A DNA stretch of 64,000 bases from Cytobacillus firmus (GTDB lineage: Bacteria > Bacillota > Bacilli > Bacillales > Cytobacillaceae): positions 1 through 64,000 of the forward strand of contig NZ_JAMBOJ010000010.1 of the NCBI RefSeq assembly GCF_023715565.1, written 5' to 3'. A model generated the notes under the pieces. It had not been told where the DNA came from. It made no database searches and worked only from the letters and a program-made list of their open reading frames with translations. Positions 1 to 9,390 of this stretch are shown piece after piece. Each line of letters opens with the position of its first letter. The stretch's first letter is position 1. The position numbers and the translations under genes were made by a program.

Positions 1-419
1 TTTATGATGAGCACTTTGACTGTTACATTTGCCCAGCTGGTGAGATTTTAAAATATACTACGACTACCAAGGAAGGGTATCGTCAATATAAATCAGATCC
101 GCGAATTTGTGCTGGATGCCCATTCTTGCCTCAATGCACACAGAGTCAAGCGCACCAAAAACTAATTCAACGTCATGTGTGGGAGGAACATGTGGAAGAG
201 GCAGATCACCTTCGTCACCATCAAGACGTCAAACCGATCTATGAGAAGCGCAAAGAAACAATTGAACGTGTATTTGCAGATGCAAAAGAAAAGCATGGCA
301 TGCGTTGGACAACCCTAAGGGGACTTAAAAAATTGTCCATGCAGGCGATGCTTACTTTCGCTGCCATGAATTTGAAAAAAATGGCCAACTGGACTTGGCA
401 AGGTCCAGAAATGGCCTAG
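1..419 (+). CDS. IS1182-type transposase, 3' fragment
   Basis: The reading frame is open from base 3 and cut by the window edge, so only the C-terminal part (about 138 residues) is present. It holds a cysteine cluster (DCYICPAG, then CAGCPFLPQC), a charged stretch with ETIERVFADAKEKHGMR, and a hydrophobic C-terminal helix. That layout is typical of the C-terminal part of IS1182/DDE_Tnp_1_6-type transposases. The usual internal ATG at 126 is not a real start because the frame is coding upstream of it. Whether the whole transposase is intact cannot be judged. Family assignment is from pattern recognition. Confidence 0.75.
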   Translation, partial: YDEHFDCYICPAGEILKYTTTTKEGYRQYKSDPRICAGCPFLPQCTQSQAHQKLIQRHVWEEHVEEADHLRHHQDVKPIYEKRKETIERVFADAKEKHGMRWTTLRGLKKLSMQAMLTFAAMNLKKMANWTWQGPEMA

Positions 420-520
420 AAGATGACCTCGGAGAGGTCTATCATCATCTGAAAATGCTTCAAAGCCAATAAAATTCAAAAAAGAGGTCCGGAATGAGAC
501 TATTCCGAACCCCTTTTGTC
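1..520 (+). mobile_element. Right end of an IS1182-like insertion sequence
   Basis: The transposase stop (419) is followed by a short non-coding stretch with an inverted repeat, CGGAAT at 491-496 and ATTCCG at 503-508, as expected near an IS terminus. The exact end is not defined because the left end lies outside the window. The 520 boundary is an estimate. Confidence 0.5.
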
Positions 521-531
521 TACAAACTGAG

Positions 532-551
532 AGAGAGGATATCCTCTCTCA
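532..551. terminator. Perfect palindrome downstream of the MFS gene
   Basis: GAGAGAGGAT is followed directly by its reverse complement, a perfect 20-bp palindrome. It sits just past the stop codon of the minus-strand MFS gene and may end its transcript, although there is no strong T-run on the minus side. Confidence 0.45.
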
Positions 552-1766
552 TGCAGACTGAAAATGAATTTTTCTGATAAAAAAATAAATGACGGAATGT
601 CCGGCTCCTATTATCAGGAGAAGAATTGGGATGCTTTTTTCCTCCTGAAAAAAAGTTACCGCAGCTAAAAAACCTAAAATCGATACTATACGGCCCGCAT
701 TTAAAAAGATTTCCCTGACGACAATATACTCAATTCTCATCTCGGCAGCCTTCCATCCTCTTCCAATGACATCATAGGTTAATGAGATATAAGGCACAAG
801 CAGGAGAGGATAAGCTACAGCAATCGCAGCAGCATACATCAGCAGTTTTGGATAGGTGACATCAGAAACGATAAAAAATATGGATACATACAGTACCAAT
901 CCGCCGATCAGTATGGCTCTTTTCCGATACTCCTTTTTTAAAAGTCTTGACACAAGATAATACCCTAAAAAAGATATACTTGAGTTGACCAAACCGTATG
1001 TACCAAGAGCCAGTTCACTGCCAGTTGAAATAAATACATAAACTGATATGACAAAAATAAAGGTTCCTTCTCTGAGCCCCTGAAAAAAGTGGGCATTGGT
1101 AATCATGCGCCAATTCAGGCTGTTTTTTCGTTCTGCAAGGATCCTTCCAAATAAATACCTTCCATCGGCCGGCCGCCTTTTAAGAAAAAAGCTTAAAAAA
1201 ACTGCTATTGAAAAAAGAGTCAGGGAGATTCCGAAAATAACGGAATAACCGGTGAACTTTTCCATCCTTGAAATAATGAAACCCGCTGCTATTGGTCCAA
1301 TCATACCCCCAACGGATGTTAGTATTCCAAGGAAGCCATTAAAGAAATCCCGATTCTCCGGCTCAGTTATTTCAAAAGTGAGTACATTGAAAGCAAGCCA
1401 GTAGAACCCGTACCCTACTCCCAACAGAGCCCCAAGAAGCAATAAGAAATTCGAGGCATTTGTTCCTATAAACAGTACGGTCAGATAAAAAAGGGCTAAA
1501 AAAATCACACCGATTCTCAGTACAATGACACGATCAATCTTCTTCGCCCATCTCCCCGCCAAAATAAAAGTCAAAGGCTGCAGAACAACAATGGCCAGGT
1601 TATACAAAGCCAGATCACTGAACTCACCAGACTGCTTCCAGAGATAGATATTAACAAACGTGTTTGAAAGGGCAGCACTCAAAGAATAGAGTCCGCCAAT
1701 AAATAATAGCAATGTTAAATCTTTTGTTAAATCGACATCACCGATCAGTTTTTTAAATTTGCTCAT
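549..1766 (-). CDS. MFS-type transporter, YqgE-like
   Basis: This 405-residue protein has about 12 hydrophobic segments and an overall major facilitator layout, with basic loops such as GRWAKKIDR after segment 2 and a longer central loop ([20 protein letters not shown]) between the two halves. The substrate is unknown. Its position next to sodA matches B. subtilis yqgE, which is why I call it YqgE-like. The ATG at 1766 is preceded by an AGGGGAG-type ribosome binding site on the minus strand. It is monocistronic by appearance, as a sodA terminator separates it from sodA upstream. Confidence 0.75.
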   Translation of the reverse strand: MSKFKKLIGDVDLTKDLTLLLFIGGLYSLSAALSNTFVNIYLWKQSGEFSDLALYNLAIVVLQPLTFILAGRWAKKIDRVIVLRIGVIFLALFYLTVLFIGTNASNFLLLLGALLGVGYGFYWLAFNVLTFEITEPENRDFFNGFLGILTSVGGMIGPIAAGFIISRMEKFTGYSVIFGISLTLFSIAVFLSFFLKRRPADGRYLFGRILAERKNSLNWRMITNAHFFQGLREGTFIFVISVYVFISTGSELALGTYGLVNSSISFLGYYLVSRLLKKEYRKRAILIGGLVLYVSIFFIVSDVTYPKLLMYAAAIAVAYPLLLVPYISLTYDVIGRGWKAAEMRIEYIVVREIFLNAGRIVSILGFLAAVTFFQEEKSIPILLLIIGAGHSVIYFFIRKIHFQSA

Positions 1767-1846
1767 AAAAAAACTCCCCTTTGGTTCTAAGGGTAGTCTC
1801 CTACAAAGCCAGTGCGGTTATGCAATAATTTAGAAATTTGCACAAG

Positions 1847-1876
1847 AAAAACACGGCAGATATAATCTGCCGTGCT
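1847..1876 (-). terminator. sodA terminator
   Basis: A stem of CACGGCAGA/TCTGCCGTG with a 5-base loop lies right after the sodA stop and is followed on the minus strand by a T-run. Confidence 0.8.
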
Positions 1877-1886
1877 GTTTGTTTTA

Positions 1887-2495
1887 TTATTTTGCAGCGC
1901 TGTAACGCTTAGTTACCTCGTCCCAGTTAACAACATTCCAGAAAGAATTGATGTATTCTGGACGACGGTTTTGGTATTTTAAGTAGTAAGCATGCTCCCA
2001 AACGTCAAGACCAAGGATTGGAGTCTTACCTTCCATTAATGGTGAATCCTGATTAGGTGTGCTTGTTACTTCAAGTTCACCATTGTTTACTACAAGCCAA
2101 GCCCAGCCTGAACCAAAGCGAGTTGTAGCTGCCTTAGCGAACTCTTCTTTAAAGCTGTCATAGCTTCCGAATTTACTGCTGATGGCATCTGCTAATTCAC
2201 CTGTTGGCTCTCCTCCTCCATTTGGAGAAATGATCTGCCAGAAAAGAGAATGGTTTGCATGACCGCCACCGTTGTTGCGTACAGCAGTACGGGCAGCTTC
2301 AGGAACAGCATCCAGGTTGGATACCACTTCTTCAACAGTTTTAGAAAGAAGCTCTTCGTTTCCTTCTAAAGCGTTGTTAAGGTTTGTTACATAAGTATTG
2401 TGATGCTTCGTATGGTGGATATTCATCGTTTCTTTGTCGATGTTTGGCTCCAATGCATCGTAGGCGTAAGGTAATTGCGGTAATTCGAATGCCAT
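1887..2495 (-). CDS. sodA: Superoxide dismutase (Mn/Fe)
   Basis: Cytoplasmic superoxide dismutase converting superoxide to oxygen and hydrogen peroxide. The 202-residue length is normal. The metal ligands are visible: His27 in HHTKHH, a His near residue 82 in HANHSLFW, and Asp and His in [11 protein letters not shown] near 164-168. The GGGHANH and GSGWAWLV sequences are usual for the manganese branch. The ATG at 2495 follows an AGGGAGGAATTT ribosome binding site. It is followed by its own terminator, so it is probably transcribed alone. Confidence 0.97.
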   Translation of the reverse strand: MAFELPQLPYAYDALEPNIDKETMNIHHTKHHNTYVTNLNNALEGNEELLSKTVEEVVSNLDAVPEAARTAVRNNGGGHANHSLFWQIISPNGGGEPTGELADAISSKFGSYDSFKEEFAKAATTRFGSGWAWLVVNNGELEVTSTPNQDSPLMEGKTPILGLDVWEHAYYLKYQNRRPEYINSFWNVVNWDEVTKRYSAAK

Positions 2496-2692
2496 AATAA
2501 AATTCCTCCCTATGTATCTGTTTTGGTCAGCCCCTGAAACAATTCAATCATTTATAAAATTCAGATTTTAAAATGTTTCTAAGGTCTTTAGATTAAGATT
2601 ACCAAAGTTGGATTTTTGTTTCAAACAAAATGCTTTGCTACATATATACATTATCCAAATTAGGACTTTTTAATCCGCAGAAGCTTGCTTAT

Positions 2693-3184
2693 TTATAGAA
2701 CCACAAAAAGAAAATAAATAATCATAACACCCTGGATTACCGCTTTTGCTGCAGCACTGCTGACAAATCCGATTACAGATCCAAATCCAATCTTTAAGGC
2801 ATCATTAAAGTTTGTCCTATTAACTGCAAGTTCAGCAATAACCGCTCCGAGAAATGGGCCAATCAGGATTCCTAGTACAGGTATGACAAATGGGCCAGCT
2901 AAAAGGCCAATTGTACTTCCCCATACACCAGCTTTAGAACCGCCATATTTTTTCACGCCAATCATATTGGCTACGTAATCAGCTCCAAACAGCAGAAGAA
3001 CAAACAGCCCTTGAATCGTCCAAAATAGCCAGTTAAACGGTTCAAAAGAAAATAGAAATCCATAAAGGATAAAACCGCCCAGCAAAAACAGCACACTTGG
3101 TATAATTGGAAAAACCAGACCCGCAAAAGCAATAATAAACAACAGAATAATCAGTGTCCAATAAACTATCTCCAATATCAGCAC
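2693..3184 (-). CDS. DUF456 membrane protein, YqgC-like
   Basis: About 160 residues with at least four hydrophobic segments and glycine-rich repeats (GLLAGPF, GILIGPFLGAVIAEL), the hallmark of DUF456 proteins; function unknown. It corresponds in position to B. subtilis yqgC. The start is uncertain: the GTG at 3184 lies almost on top of the AAAGAGG ribosome binding site, so the TTG at 3175 has the better spacing. The dispersed structured repeat at 3200-3299 sits immediately upstream on the same strand and would be part of its 5' untranslated region. Confidence 0.8.
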   Translation of the reverse strand: MLILEIVYWTLIILLFIIAFAGLVFPIIPSVLFLLGGFILYGFLFSFEPFNWLFWTIQGLFVLLLFGADYVANMIGVKKYGGSKAGVWGSTIGLLAGPFVIPVLGILIGPFLGAVIAELAVNRTNFNDALKIGFGSVIGFVSSAAAKAVIQGVMIIYFLFVVL

Positions 3185-3199
3185 CTCTTTATTAAAATA

Positions 3200-3299
3200 A
3201 ATCAGTGGGGGGTGTTCCTTATCCCCAACGGGCAGTTTTCCCCGTTTATCCTCCTGGATTTCTCTGAGTCTTGTAACGGGGGTCTTGCAGCCCGTTAGA
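3200..3299 (-). repeat. Dispersed structured repeat, copy A
   Basis: Read on the minus strand, this 100-bp segment matches the plus-strand segment 9391-9522: shared blocks include AAGACCCCC, CAAGACTCAGAG, AGGAGGATAA, GGGGATAAGGAAC and CCCACTGATT. It can fold into a nested stem: AACGGGC/GCCCGTT outside (3290-3296 with 3227-3233) and CCCCGTT/AACGGGG inside (3275-3281 with 3240-3246), leaving the conserved loop between. A terminal CAGTGGGG/CCCCACTG-like hairpin follows. I do not recognise the family. It may be a small RNA element or a MITE-like repeat. Confidence 0.7.
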
Positions 3300-3306
3300 C
3301 CTCGAT

Positions 3307-3338
3307 AAAATAAGCAAGGGAATTCCCTTGCTTATTTT
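3307..3338. terminator. Terminator of the Na/Pi cotransporter gene
   Basis: AAAATAAGCAAGGGAATT is followed by its complement, a perfect palindrome ending in TTTT in both directions, a few bases past the stop codon at 3344. Confidence 0.85.
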
Positions 3339-3343
3339 ACCAC

Positions 3344-4972
3344 TTATTCTTCCCCTAAAACAGCCTCGGCAATATTCACAGCGTGATCACCCATACGCTC
3401 CAGGTTGCTGACAATGTCAACATACACAATGCCGGCCTGTCCAGTGCAAGTTCCTTCATTCAATCGAAGGATGTGCTGTTTGCGGAGCTTTCTTTCCATC
3501 TTGTCAATCTCTTCTTCTTTTTTTACAACATGTTCTGCAGCAATTTTATCATTATGATCAAGTGCCTGCATGGCTTCTTTCACGGTGGAAATGGTTAATT
3601 TGAACATTTGTTCCAGATCGGCCATGGCTGAATCAGTAATGGACACTTTATTTGCCTGTTTATAATCAATAAGCTCTATTACATTTTCGAAATGATCACC
3701 GATACGCTCAATATCTCTTACCGTATCCATCAGCATTGTGTGCTCGGCAGATTCATGTGCTGAAAGTGAACTTGTAGAGAGCTTGATCAAATAATCTGTA
3801 ATTTTACGGTCAAGGTTATTGATCGCATCTTCTAATTGATATGCGGTATCAGAATGTTTTTGATTGCCTGTTTTTAAATACTGAACCGTTTCTTCAAGTC
3901 CGCGTACAGAGAATGCTCCCATTCGGAGGACTTCTTCTTTTGCCTGTCCAAGTGCAATCGATGGGGACTGTTCAATAAACATAGGATCCAAATGCTTTGC
4001 TTTATAATCTGTAACCGCATCTTCACCCGGAATAAGCTTTGTCACAATCCATGCCAGGACAGCTACAAATGGAAGCTGAATAATAGTATTAGATGTATTA
4101 AAAATTCCATGTGCAAAAGCAATTGTCATTTCAGGATTCAGACCCACTTTATCCTGAAGTGTTTCAACCAGGATTGTAAATGGCTGTAATAAAATCAAGA
4201 AAATAGTTGTACCGATTAAATTAAACAGTACATGTACAGCGGCAGCTCTTCTTGCAGCAACAGACGCTCCAATAGCAGCTAAAACAGCTGTAATGGTTGT
4301 ACCAATATTATCTCCAAACAGAACCGGCAGTGCAGCATCCAGATTGATCAGTTCTTCAGAAAACAGGCCCTGAAGAATACCGATTGTTGCACTCGAGCTC
4401 TGAACGATTAAAGTAAATACTGTTCCTACAACAACACCCAGAACTGGATTCGAACTCATGCTGACGGTCAAGTCATGGAAGGATTCCAATGTACGAAGAG
4501 GTTTCATTCCTCCACTCATTAATTCCAGCCCATAGAATAATGCACCAAAGCCAAAAACAATTTGCCCAATATTGTTGATTTTCTGTTTTTTAAAGAAAAA
4601 TAATAATACAGATCCCACTGCAATGATTGGCAAAGCGTATTCACCAACATTTATTCCAATGATGAAGGCAGTAATAGTGGTCCCTATATTTGCCCCCATA
4701 ATTACCCCGATTGCCTGGCGCAGCGTCATGAATCCTGCTGATACCAATCCTACAGTAATAACTGTGGTTGCTGAACTGCTTTGAATCAGCATCGTTACGA
4801 GCATCCCAGCAAAAACACCCATGATTGGATTTGTAGTAAAACGATCTAGTAAATCCCTCAACCGATCCCCGGCTGATTTTTGGAGCCCATCACCCATGAA
4901 CTTGATTCCATAAAGAAAGATACCAAGCCCTCCAAGAAATTCGAAAAGCATTTGCTGAACATTAAGTTCCAC
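3344..4972 (-). CDS. Na/phosphate cotransporter family protein with PhoU-like tail
   Basis: This 542-residue protein has two Na/Pi-cotransporter repeats, each with the diagnostic QSSSAT motif (near residues 63-68 and 192-197), in a membrane domain up to about residue 320. A helical cytoplasmic tail follows with PhoU-like features (TMLMDTVRDIERIGDHFENV and SNLERMGDHAVNIAEAV). Such proteins take up or export phosphate with sodium; direction and substrate are not shown here. A shorter relative without the tail occurs at 50773. The gene is monocistronic, with a terminator directly after the stop. Confidence 0.88.
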   Translation of the reverse strand: MELNVQQMLFEFLGGLGIFLYGIKFMGDGLQKSAGDRLRDLLDRFTTNPIMGVFAGMLVTMLIQSSSATTVITVGLVSAGFMTLRQAIGVIMGANIGTTITAFIIGINVGEYALPIIAVGSVLLFFFKKQKINNIGQIVFGFGALFYGLELMSGGMKPLRTLESFHDLTVSMSSNPVLGVVVGTVFTLIVQSSSATIGILQGLFSEELINLDAALPVLFGDNIGTTITAVLAAIGASVAARRAAAVHVLFNLIGTTIFLILLQPFTILVETLQDKVGLNPEMTIAFAHGIFNTSNTIIQLPFVAVLAWIVTKLIPGEDAVTDYKAKHLDPMFIEQSPSIALGQAKEEVLRMGAFSVRGLEETVQYLKTGNQKHSDTAYQLEDAINNLDRKITDYLIKLSTSSLSAHESAEHTMLMDTVRDIERIGDHFENVIELIDYKQANKVSITDSAMADLEQMFKLTISTVKEAMQALDHNDKIAAEHVVKKEEEIDKMERKLRKQHILRLNEGTCTGQAGIVYVDIVSNLERMGDHAVNIAEAVLGEE

Positions 4973-5158
4973 AATTATTCAACCCCTAGTATTTTATTCG
5001 ACATGTTTCATCAAACCCCATACAATTATTAATGATACTCATGCAAAAAGTAAATATAATAAGAGCCGAATTTACAATACCTTAACATTCCCCACTAATA
5101 TTACAGTCTCGTTACAATCAGCAAAATCTATTGCTTTTATACTAATAAAGTGTACCAC

Positions 5159-5186
5159 TTGTAACATCTTGGTATTTGGCTAAAAT
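5159..5186 (+). promoter_or_regulatory. Possible SigA promoter of the DUF1189 gene
   Basis: TTGTAA (5159-5164), 16-base spacer, TAAAAT (5181-5186), about 30 bases before the start codon. Visual call only. Confidence 0.4.
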
Positions 5187-5218
5187 AAGAATGTGAATCT
5201 CAAAAAGGATGTGTGCAA

Positions 5219-5989
5219 ATGAATATTTTTGTTCAGTTTTATAAGAGCTTATTTTCTCCTAAAGATATATCTTTATTTCGTCAACAGGGAATAGGCAAGA
5301 CTATTTTGTATGTTTTTTTCCTTACCCTTCTGTCAGTTTTGCCGACAGTATATTATTCCGGGACAGGAATCATTAATGCAATAAAGGCCATTGATGAAAC
5401 CATTGACAATCAATTACCCCAGTTTGAAATAATAGATGGACAGCTTCACACAGATGAAAAAGCCCCCCTCACCATCAGCAGGAACGACTTTACAATCATT
5501 GTTGATTCAACAGGTGCAGTTGACCCTTCAGTTCTAACCGAAAGCGGTAATACGATTGCTTTATTAACAAATGAAATCTATATACGTGCAGAAGGACAGG
5601 AACAGACATATCCTTACTCGATGCTGTCGGGCGGCACAATTTCCAAAAGTGATCTTTCCGAGTTCCTTGCTTCTGCAGAATCACTTATGCCGATTATTAT
5701 TCCCTTAATAGGGATTGTCATTTACATTTTTGCAGCGGGCATTCGATTTATTGAGATATCCCTGCTGGCACTGGCAGGCCTTCTAATTAAAAAAACTCTT
5801 TCGAAAAAATTGGAATACCGTCAGTTATGGCGTATGTCTGCCTACAGCATTACTTTGCCGACCATATTCTTTGCTATTATGTCAGCCCTGCAAACCACCG
5901 TGCAAAACGGGGCTATTATTAACTGGCTTGTTTCCCTTATTATCCTTCTGCTGGCAATTAAGGAAGTTCCTGCTCATAACCCCAAATAA
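5219..5989 (+). CDS. DUF1189 membrane protein, YqgB-like
   Basis: A 256-residue protein with one N-terminal membrane segment (about residues 25-47), an extracellular domain of about 110 residues, and three or four C-terminal membrane segments. This matches DUF1189 (B. subtilis YqgB), whose function is unknown. I chose the ATG at 5219 over the GTG at 5213 because the AAAAAGGATG ribosome binding site is properly spaced only for the ATG. A strong palindromic terminator follows directly. Confidence 0.8.
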   Translation: MNIFVQFYKSLFSPKDISLFRQQGIGKTILYVFFLTLLSVLPTVYYSGTGIINAIKAIDETIDNQLPQFEIIDGQLHTDEKAPLTISRNDFTIIVDSTGAVDPSVLTESGNTIALLTNEIYIRAEGQEQTYPYSMLSGGTISKSDLSEFLASAESLMPIIIPLIGIVIYIFAAGIRFIEISLLALAGLLIKKTLSKKLEYRQLWRMSAYSITLPTIFFAIMSALQTTVQNGAIINWLVSLIILLLAIKEVPAHNPK

Positions 5990-6020
5990 AACGTGCACAC
6001 TGCACGTTTTTTTATTTGGG
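5981..6020. terminator. Bidirectional terminator
   Basis: CCCAAATAAAACGTGCA, a three-base loop, and TGCACGTTTTTTTATTTGGG make a long stem with a T-run at the end of the DUF1189 gene. Confidence 0.85.
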
Positions 6021-6129
6021 CTTAAAATAAATCTCTTGTGTCTGCAGAATAATAAAATGAGTGGTCTAAGCACAATAGGACAAGCATAGATATTGGGTAA
6101 ACATGCTATTTGCAGGAGGTTTGTCCGAT

Positions 6130-6459
6130 ATGAAGAAAATTGCGGGAGTATTGCTTTCAGTCCTTGTAGTTTACGTAATCTTTTATGACCTGAATCATGG
6201 TACACTCCCATCTGGGCAAAACCCGCCTATAGAGGCCAGCACAATTCCATCTGCAGAAACAGCAACTGGCTTTTTTGAGAAAAAAGCCAATCCGGGAGAG
6301 ACAGTTCTTTCCATAATTGAACTAAACCTTGATGGGCCAATTCCTGTTGGCATAGACCAGGTTGTATCTGACTTCTCGGAATTGAACAATGGAATGAAGC
6401 CAGAAGAAATAAAATCAGGTGAAACCTATAAATTCCCAAAATATAGTCAAGACAACTAA
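6130..6459 (+). CDS. Secreted or membrane-anchored LysM-like protein, YqfZ-like
   Basis: A 109-residue protein with an N-terminal hydrophobic segment (about residues 3-19, KKIAGVLLSVLVVYVIF) and a C-terminal LysM-like domain (GETVLSIIELN ... IPVGIDQVVSDFSELNNGM ... IKSGETYKFP). It fits B. subtilis YqfZ by position next to ispG and by size; LysM domains bind peptidoglycan. The ATG at 6130 follows AGGAGG at 6114-6119; the ATG at 6103 precedes that site and is unlikely. Confidence 0.7.
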   Translation: MKKIAGVLLSVLVVYVIFYDLNHGTLPSGQNPPIEASTIPSAETATGFFEKKANPGETVLSIIELNLDGPIPVGIDQVVSDFSELNNGMKPEEIKSGETYKFPKYSQDN

Positions 6460-6468
6460 TCATCATTC

Positions 6469-6498
6469 TTGTCAACATCAGCGGTTCATTGATACAAT
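6469..6498 (+). promoter_or_regulatory. SigA-type promoter of ispG
   Basis: TTGTCA (6469-6474), 18-base spacer, TACAAT (6493-6498), about 70 bases before the ispG start. Confidence 0.55.
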
Positions 6499-6567
6499 AG
6501 AATGGACCTTCTCTAACAGCGTACTATTCAGCTGTTATATGAATAGATAAAAAGGAGCGAATCTCCA

Positions 6568-7689
6568 TTGAGTGAAATTATACATCGCACGAAAACAAGG
6601 CCTGTCAAAGTTGGGCCTTTAACAATTGGCGGAAGCAATGAGCTGTTCATCCAGAGTATGACCACAACAAAAACACATGATGTTGAAGCAACTGTAGCCG
6701 AAATTAAAAGGCTGGAAGAATCTGGCTGTCAGATTGTACGTGTTGCTTGCCCTGATGAAAGAGCTGCAAATGCCATAGCAGATATAAAAAGACAAATTAA
6801 TATACCGCTTGTTGTTGATATCCACTTTGATTACAAGCTGGCCCTAAAGGCTATCGAGGGCGGAGCAGATAAAATCCGCATAAACCCTGGCAATATCGGC
6901 AAACGAGAAAAGGTGGAAGCAGTCGTCAAGGCAGCCAAAGCAAAAGGGATACCTATCCGGATTGGGGTAAATGCCGGTTCACTTGAGAAAAGAATTCTTG
7001 AAAAATACGGATACCCTACAGCAGATGGCATGGTTGAAAGCGCCCTTCATCATATCAAAATCTTAGAAGACCTTGATTTCTATGACATCATCGTTTCTAT
7101 GAAGGCTTCAGATGTGAACTTGGCCATTGAAGCATATGAGAAAGCTTCACAAGCTTTTGATTACCCTCTTCATTTAGGTATAACAGAATCAGGCACACTT
7201 TTTGCCGGTACTGTGAAAAGCGCCGCCGGACTCGGGGCAATCTTAAGCAAAGGCATTGGAAATACATTAAGAATTTCATTGAGCGCAGACCCGGTTGAAG
7301 AAGTCAAGGTTGCCCGGGAACTTCTTAAAGTGTTTGGCTTATCCTCCAATGCTGCCACACTGATCTCCTGTCCAACATGCGGACGGATTGAGATTGATTT
7401 AATCAGCATTGCTAATGAAGTGGAAGAATATATTCAAAAAATTAAAGCGCCCATTAAGGTTGCTGTATTGGGCTGTGCGGTTAACGGACCTGGTGAAGCC
7501 AGGGAAGCTGATATCGGCATTGCCGGTGCCCGCGGAGAAGGCCTTCTGTTCCGCAAAGGCCAGATTGTAAGGAAGGTTCCGGAAGAAACGATGGTCGAGG
7601 AACTAAAGATCGAAATCGACAAAATCGCTGAAGAATATTTTGCAAAACAGGAAGAAGAAAAAGCACATGCTGAAAGCCTGCATCCATAG
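6568..7689 (+). CDS. ispG: 4-hydroxy-3-methylbut-2-enyl diphosphate synthase
   Basis: Penultimate enzyme of the MEP isoprenoid pathway, reducing MEcPP to HMBPP with a 4Fe-4S cluster. The 373-residue length is standard. Cluster cysteines are seen in ISCPTCGR (near residues 268-273) and [12 protein letters not shown] (near 303). The N-terminal TIM-barrel part contains IQSMTTT and [12 protein letters not shown]. Start is TTG at 6568, with AAGGAG ten bases upstream. ispH, the next enzyme of the pathway, lies 7 kb downstream. Confidence 0.97.
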   Translation: MSEIIHRTKTRPVKVGPLTIGGSNELFIQSMTTTKTHDVEATVAEIKRLEESGCQIVRVACPDERAANAIADIKRQINIPLVVDIHFDYKLALKAIEGGADKIRINPGNIGKREKVEAVVKAAKAKGIPIRIGVNAGSLEKRILEKYGYPTADGMVESALHHIKILEDLDFYDIIVSMKASDVNLAIEAYEKASQAFDYPLHLGITESGTLFAGTVKSAAGLGAILSKGIGNTLRISLSADPVEEVKVARELLKVFGLSSNAATLISCPTCGRIEIDLISIANEVEEYIQKIKAPIKVAVLGCAVNGPGEAREADIGIAGARGEGLLFRKGQIVRKVPEETMVEELKIEIDKIAEEYFAKQEEEKAHAESLHP

Positions 7690-7710
7690 AAAAAACCACA
7701 ATAAATTAAA

Positions 7711-7757
7711 CAGAAAAGCCTGGAACCAAATTAAATTTGGAAACCAGGCTTTTTCTT
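7711..7757. terminator. Terminator shared by ispG and the convergent yqfX-like gene
   Basis: AAAAGCCTGG ... CCAGGCTTTTT with an additional inner stem (CCAAATT/AATTTGG) lies between the two converging genes. Confidence 0.85.
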
Positions 7758-7762
7758 ATTTT

Positions 7763-8116
7763 CTAAAAAAACGGCAGTATAAACATACCGACAATAATGG
7801 AAATCGCTCCTATAGCAATCGCCCAGCCTCCAAGGCTTTCTGAACCCCTTCTCCTTGCGATGAAACCAAGGACAATTCCAGTTGCTCCAAAAAGAACCGG
7901 CAGCACAAACAAAGATAATATGGAAAGTGCCAGGGCTGCATAACCGACTCCTCTGCCTTCTGCAGCGGTTTCAGTCTCATCATCCCTGTCCAATGATCTA
8001 TTGTAGACACCTGGCGCTGCTATTTCTGCAGAGGCTTCCTCTGAATAATCTGCTTCACCAATTCGCTCACTGTATCGGAGGTCATATTCTTCATTGGTGC
8101 GATCTTGGTCTGCCAT
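7763..8116 (-). CDS. DUF4190-like small membrane protein, YqfX-like
   Basis: A 117-residue protein with a polar, acidic N-terminal half (about residues 1-52) and two C-terminal membrane segments around FIARRRGSESLGGWAIAIG, the pattern of DUF4190 proteins. Function unknown. Position between ispG and the yqfW-like gene matches B. subtilis yqfX. The ATG at 8116 follows an AGAGAGGGATTAT ribosome binding site. Confidence 0.75.
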   Translation of the reverse strand: MADQDRTNEEYDLRYSERIGEADYSEEASAEIAAPGVYNRSLDRDDETETAAEGRGVGYAALALSILSLFVLPVLFGATGIVLGFIARRRGSESLGGWAIAIGAISIIVGMFILPFF

Positions 8117-8304
8117 AATAATCCCTCTCTTTCTTTGCGGAGTTCCTAAAGAGTTATTACTTAATGGAGCATTTATAGTGTTTGCGATAAAAGACTTTTT
8201 AAAGATGTAAATGTTTAACTGTCAAATCTGGCCATCAGCACTCTTTTGAAAGGCCATGACTTTTGTTAAGATAAGGGATATATCCATTAAAGGAGATTAT
8301 TAAA

Positions 8305-8889
8305 ATGAAGAAGCGCTTTGGCATCGATATAGATGGAACCGTTACAAGCCCTGAAGCCATGGTTCCGTATTTAAATGAAGCATTTAATTTAAATATTACT
8401 TTAAATGATATTAAGCAATATGATTTAACACCTTTAGTGACAATCTCAGAAGAACAATTTGCACATTGGTTTTATGAAAATGAGCCCATTATCTACAAAG
8501 AATCCCCCCTGGCGAAAGGCGCGAAAGACGTTCTGACCAAATGGAAACGGGAGCATGAATTGTATTTTATAAGTGCCAGGGGTTCTCACCTGCAGCAAGT
8601 CACAGAGGAATGGTTTTTAGAGAACGCTTTGGAGTTTGATCATATCGAACTAATTGGAAACCATGATAAAATTGAAGCTGCCAAAAAGTATGAGGTGGAT
8701 ATCTTTTTTGAAGACAAGCATGATAACGCGGTCATGATCCATGAGGCTTGCGGAATTCCTGTCATTTTATTTGATACGCCTTATAATCAGGACCCCCTTC
8801 CCAATGGCGTTATTAGAGTTAAAAACTGGAAGGAAGCCAACGCATGGACAGAAGAATGGCTGCTGCAACAAAGAAGCATGGAGAAATAG
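8305..8889 (+). CDS. HAD-family putative nucleotidase, YqfW-like
   Basis: A 194-residue HAD-superfamily phosphatase related to the 5'(3')-deoxyribonucleotidase group. Motif I is GIDIDGTVTS at residues 6-15, motif II is the FISARGS region, and the late acidic motif is FFEDKHDNAV near residue 137. It is likely cytoplasmic; the natural substrate is not known. The ATG at 8305 follows AAAGGAG. The gene is transcribed towards zur and shares a terminator with it. Confidence 0.8.
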   Translation: MKKRFGIDIDGTVTSPEAMVPYLNEAFNLNITLNDIKQYDLTPLVTISEEQFAHWFYENEPIIYKESPLAKGAKDVLTKWKREHELYFISARGSHLQQVTEEWFLENALEFDHIELIGNHDKIEAAKKYEVDIFFEDKHDNAVMIHEACGIPVILFDTPYNQDPLPNGVIRVKNWKEANAWTEEWLLQQRSMEK

Positions 8890-8904
8890 CTCCATGCTTC
8901 TTTG
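8869..8904. terminator. Terminator shared by yqfW-like and zur
   Basis: CAAAGAAGCATGGAG, a six-base loop containing the stop codon of the plus-strand gene, and the exact complement. Confidence 0.85.
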
Positions 8905-8916
8905 TTTGTTCCAGTA

Positions 8917-9327
8917 TTAAAAACACTCCGGGCATTTCCCATATATTTCAAACTTATGTCCTGATACATCATATCCCTTTAGATTTTCCTGCACTTGTTT
9001 CATAGGACAAACTTCAATTTCTTTCGTCTTTCCGCAATCCAGGCAAATAAAATGATGATGATGATGATCATGAGAGCACGTAAAGCGGAAGTGTTTTTCG
9101 CCTGACAGCTCTGTCATTTCAAAAATACCCAGTTCCACAAATAACGATAAATTTCTGTAAATGGTATCAAAACTAAGTCCAGGGTAATTATCTTTCATTT
9201 TTTCGAGAACCTCTTTAGCCGTTATATATTTATTACTGTCGGCAAACAGCTGAAGCATCTCTTCCCTTTTCCCCGTATGCTTATAGCCTTTATCCTTTAA
9301 AAGCTGCATGGCTTCATCAACATTCAT
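8917..9327 (-). CDS. zur: Fur-family zinc uptake repressor
   Basis: A 136-residue Fur-family regulator. The N-terminal winged helix covers about residues 1-80, followed by the His-rich metal site [15 protein letters not shown] and the structural zinc cysteines CLDCGKTKE and CPECF. The neighbouring znuB-znuC genes and the Zur box at 11185-11203 support Zur over Fur or PerR. I chose the ATG at 9327 rather than GTG at 9336 because the GAGGTGG ribosome binding site overlaps the latter. Confidence 0.9.
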   Translation of the reverse strand: MNVDEAMQLLKDKGYKHTGKREEMLQLFADSNKYITAKEVLEKMKDNYPGLSFDTIYRNLSLFVELGIFEMTELSGEKHFRFTCSHDHHHHHFICLDCGKTKEIEVCPMKQVQENLKGYDVSGHKFEIYGKCPECF

Positions 9328-9390
9328 TCTTTCCACCTCTTTTTTGCTCTTAAATCATTCAGGATAGAAGTAACTACATTTATCGCAGGC

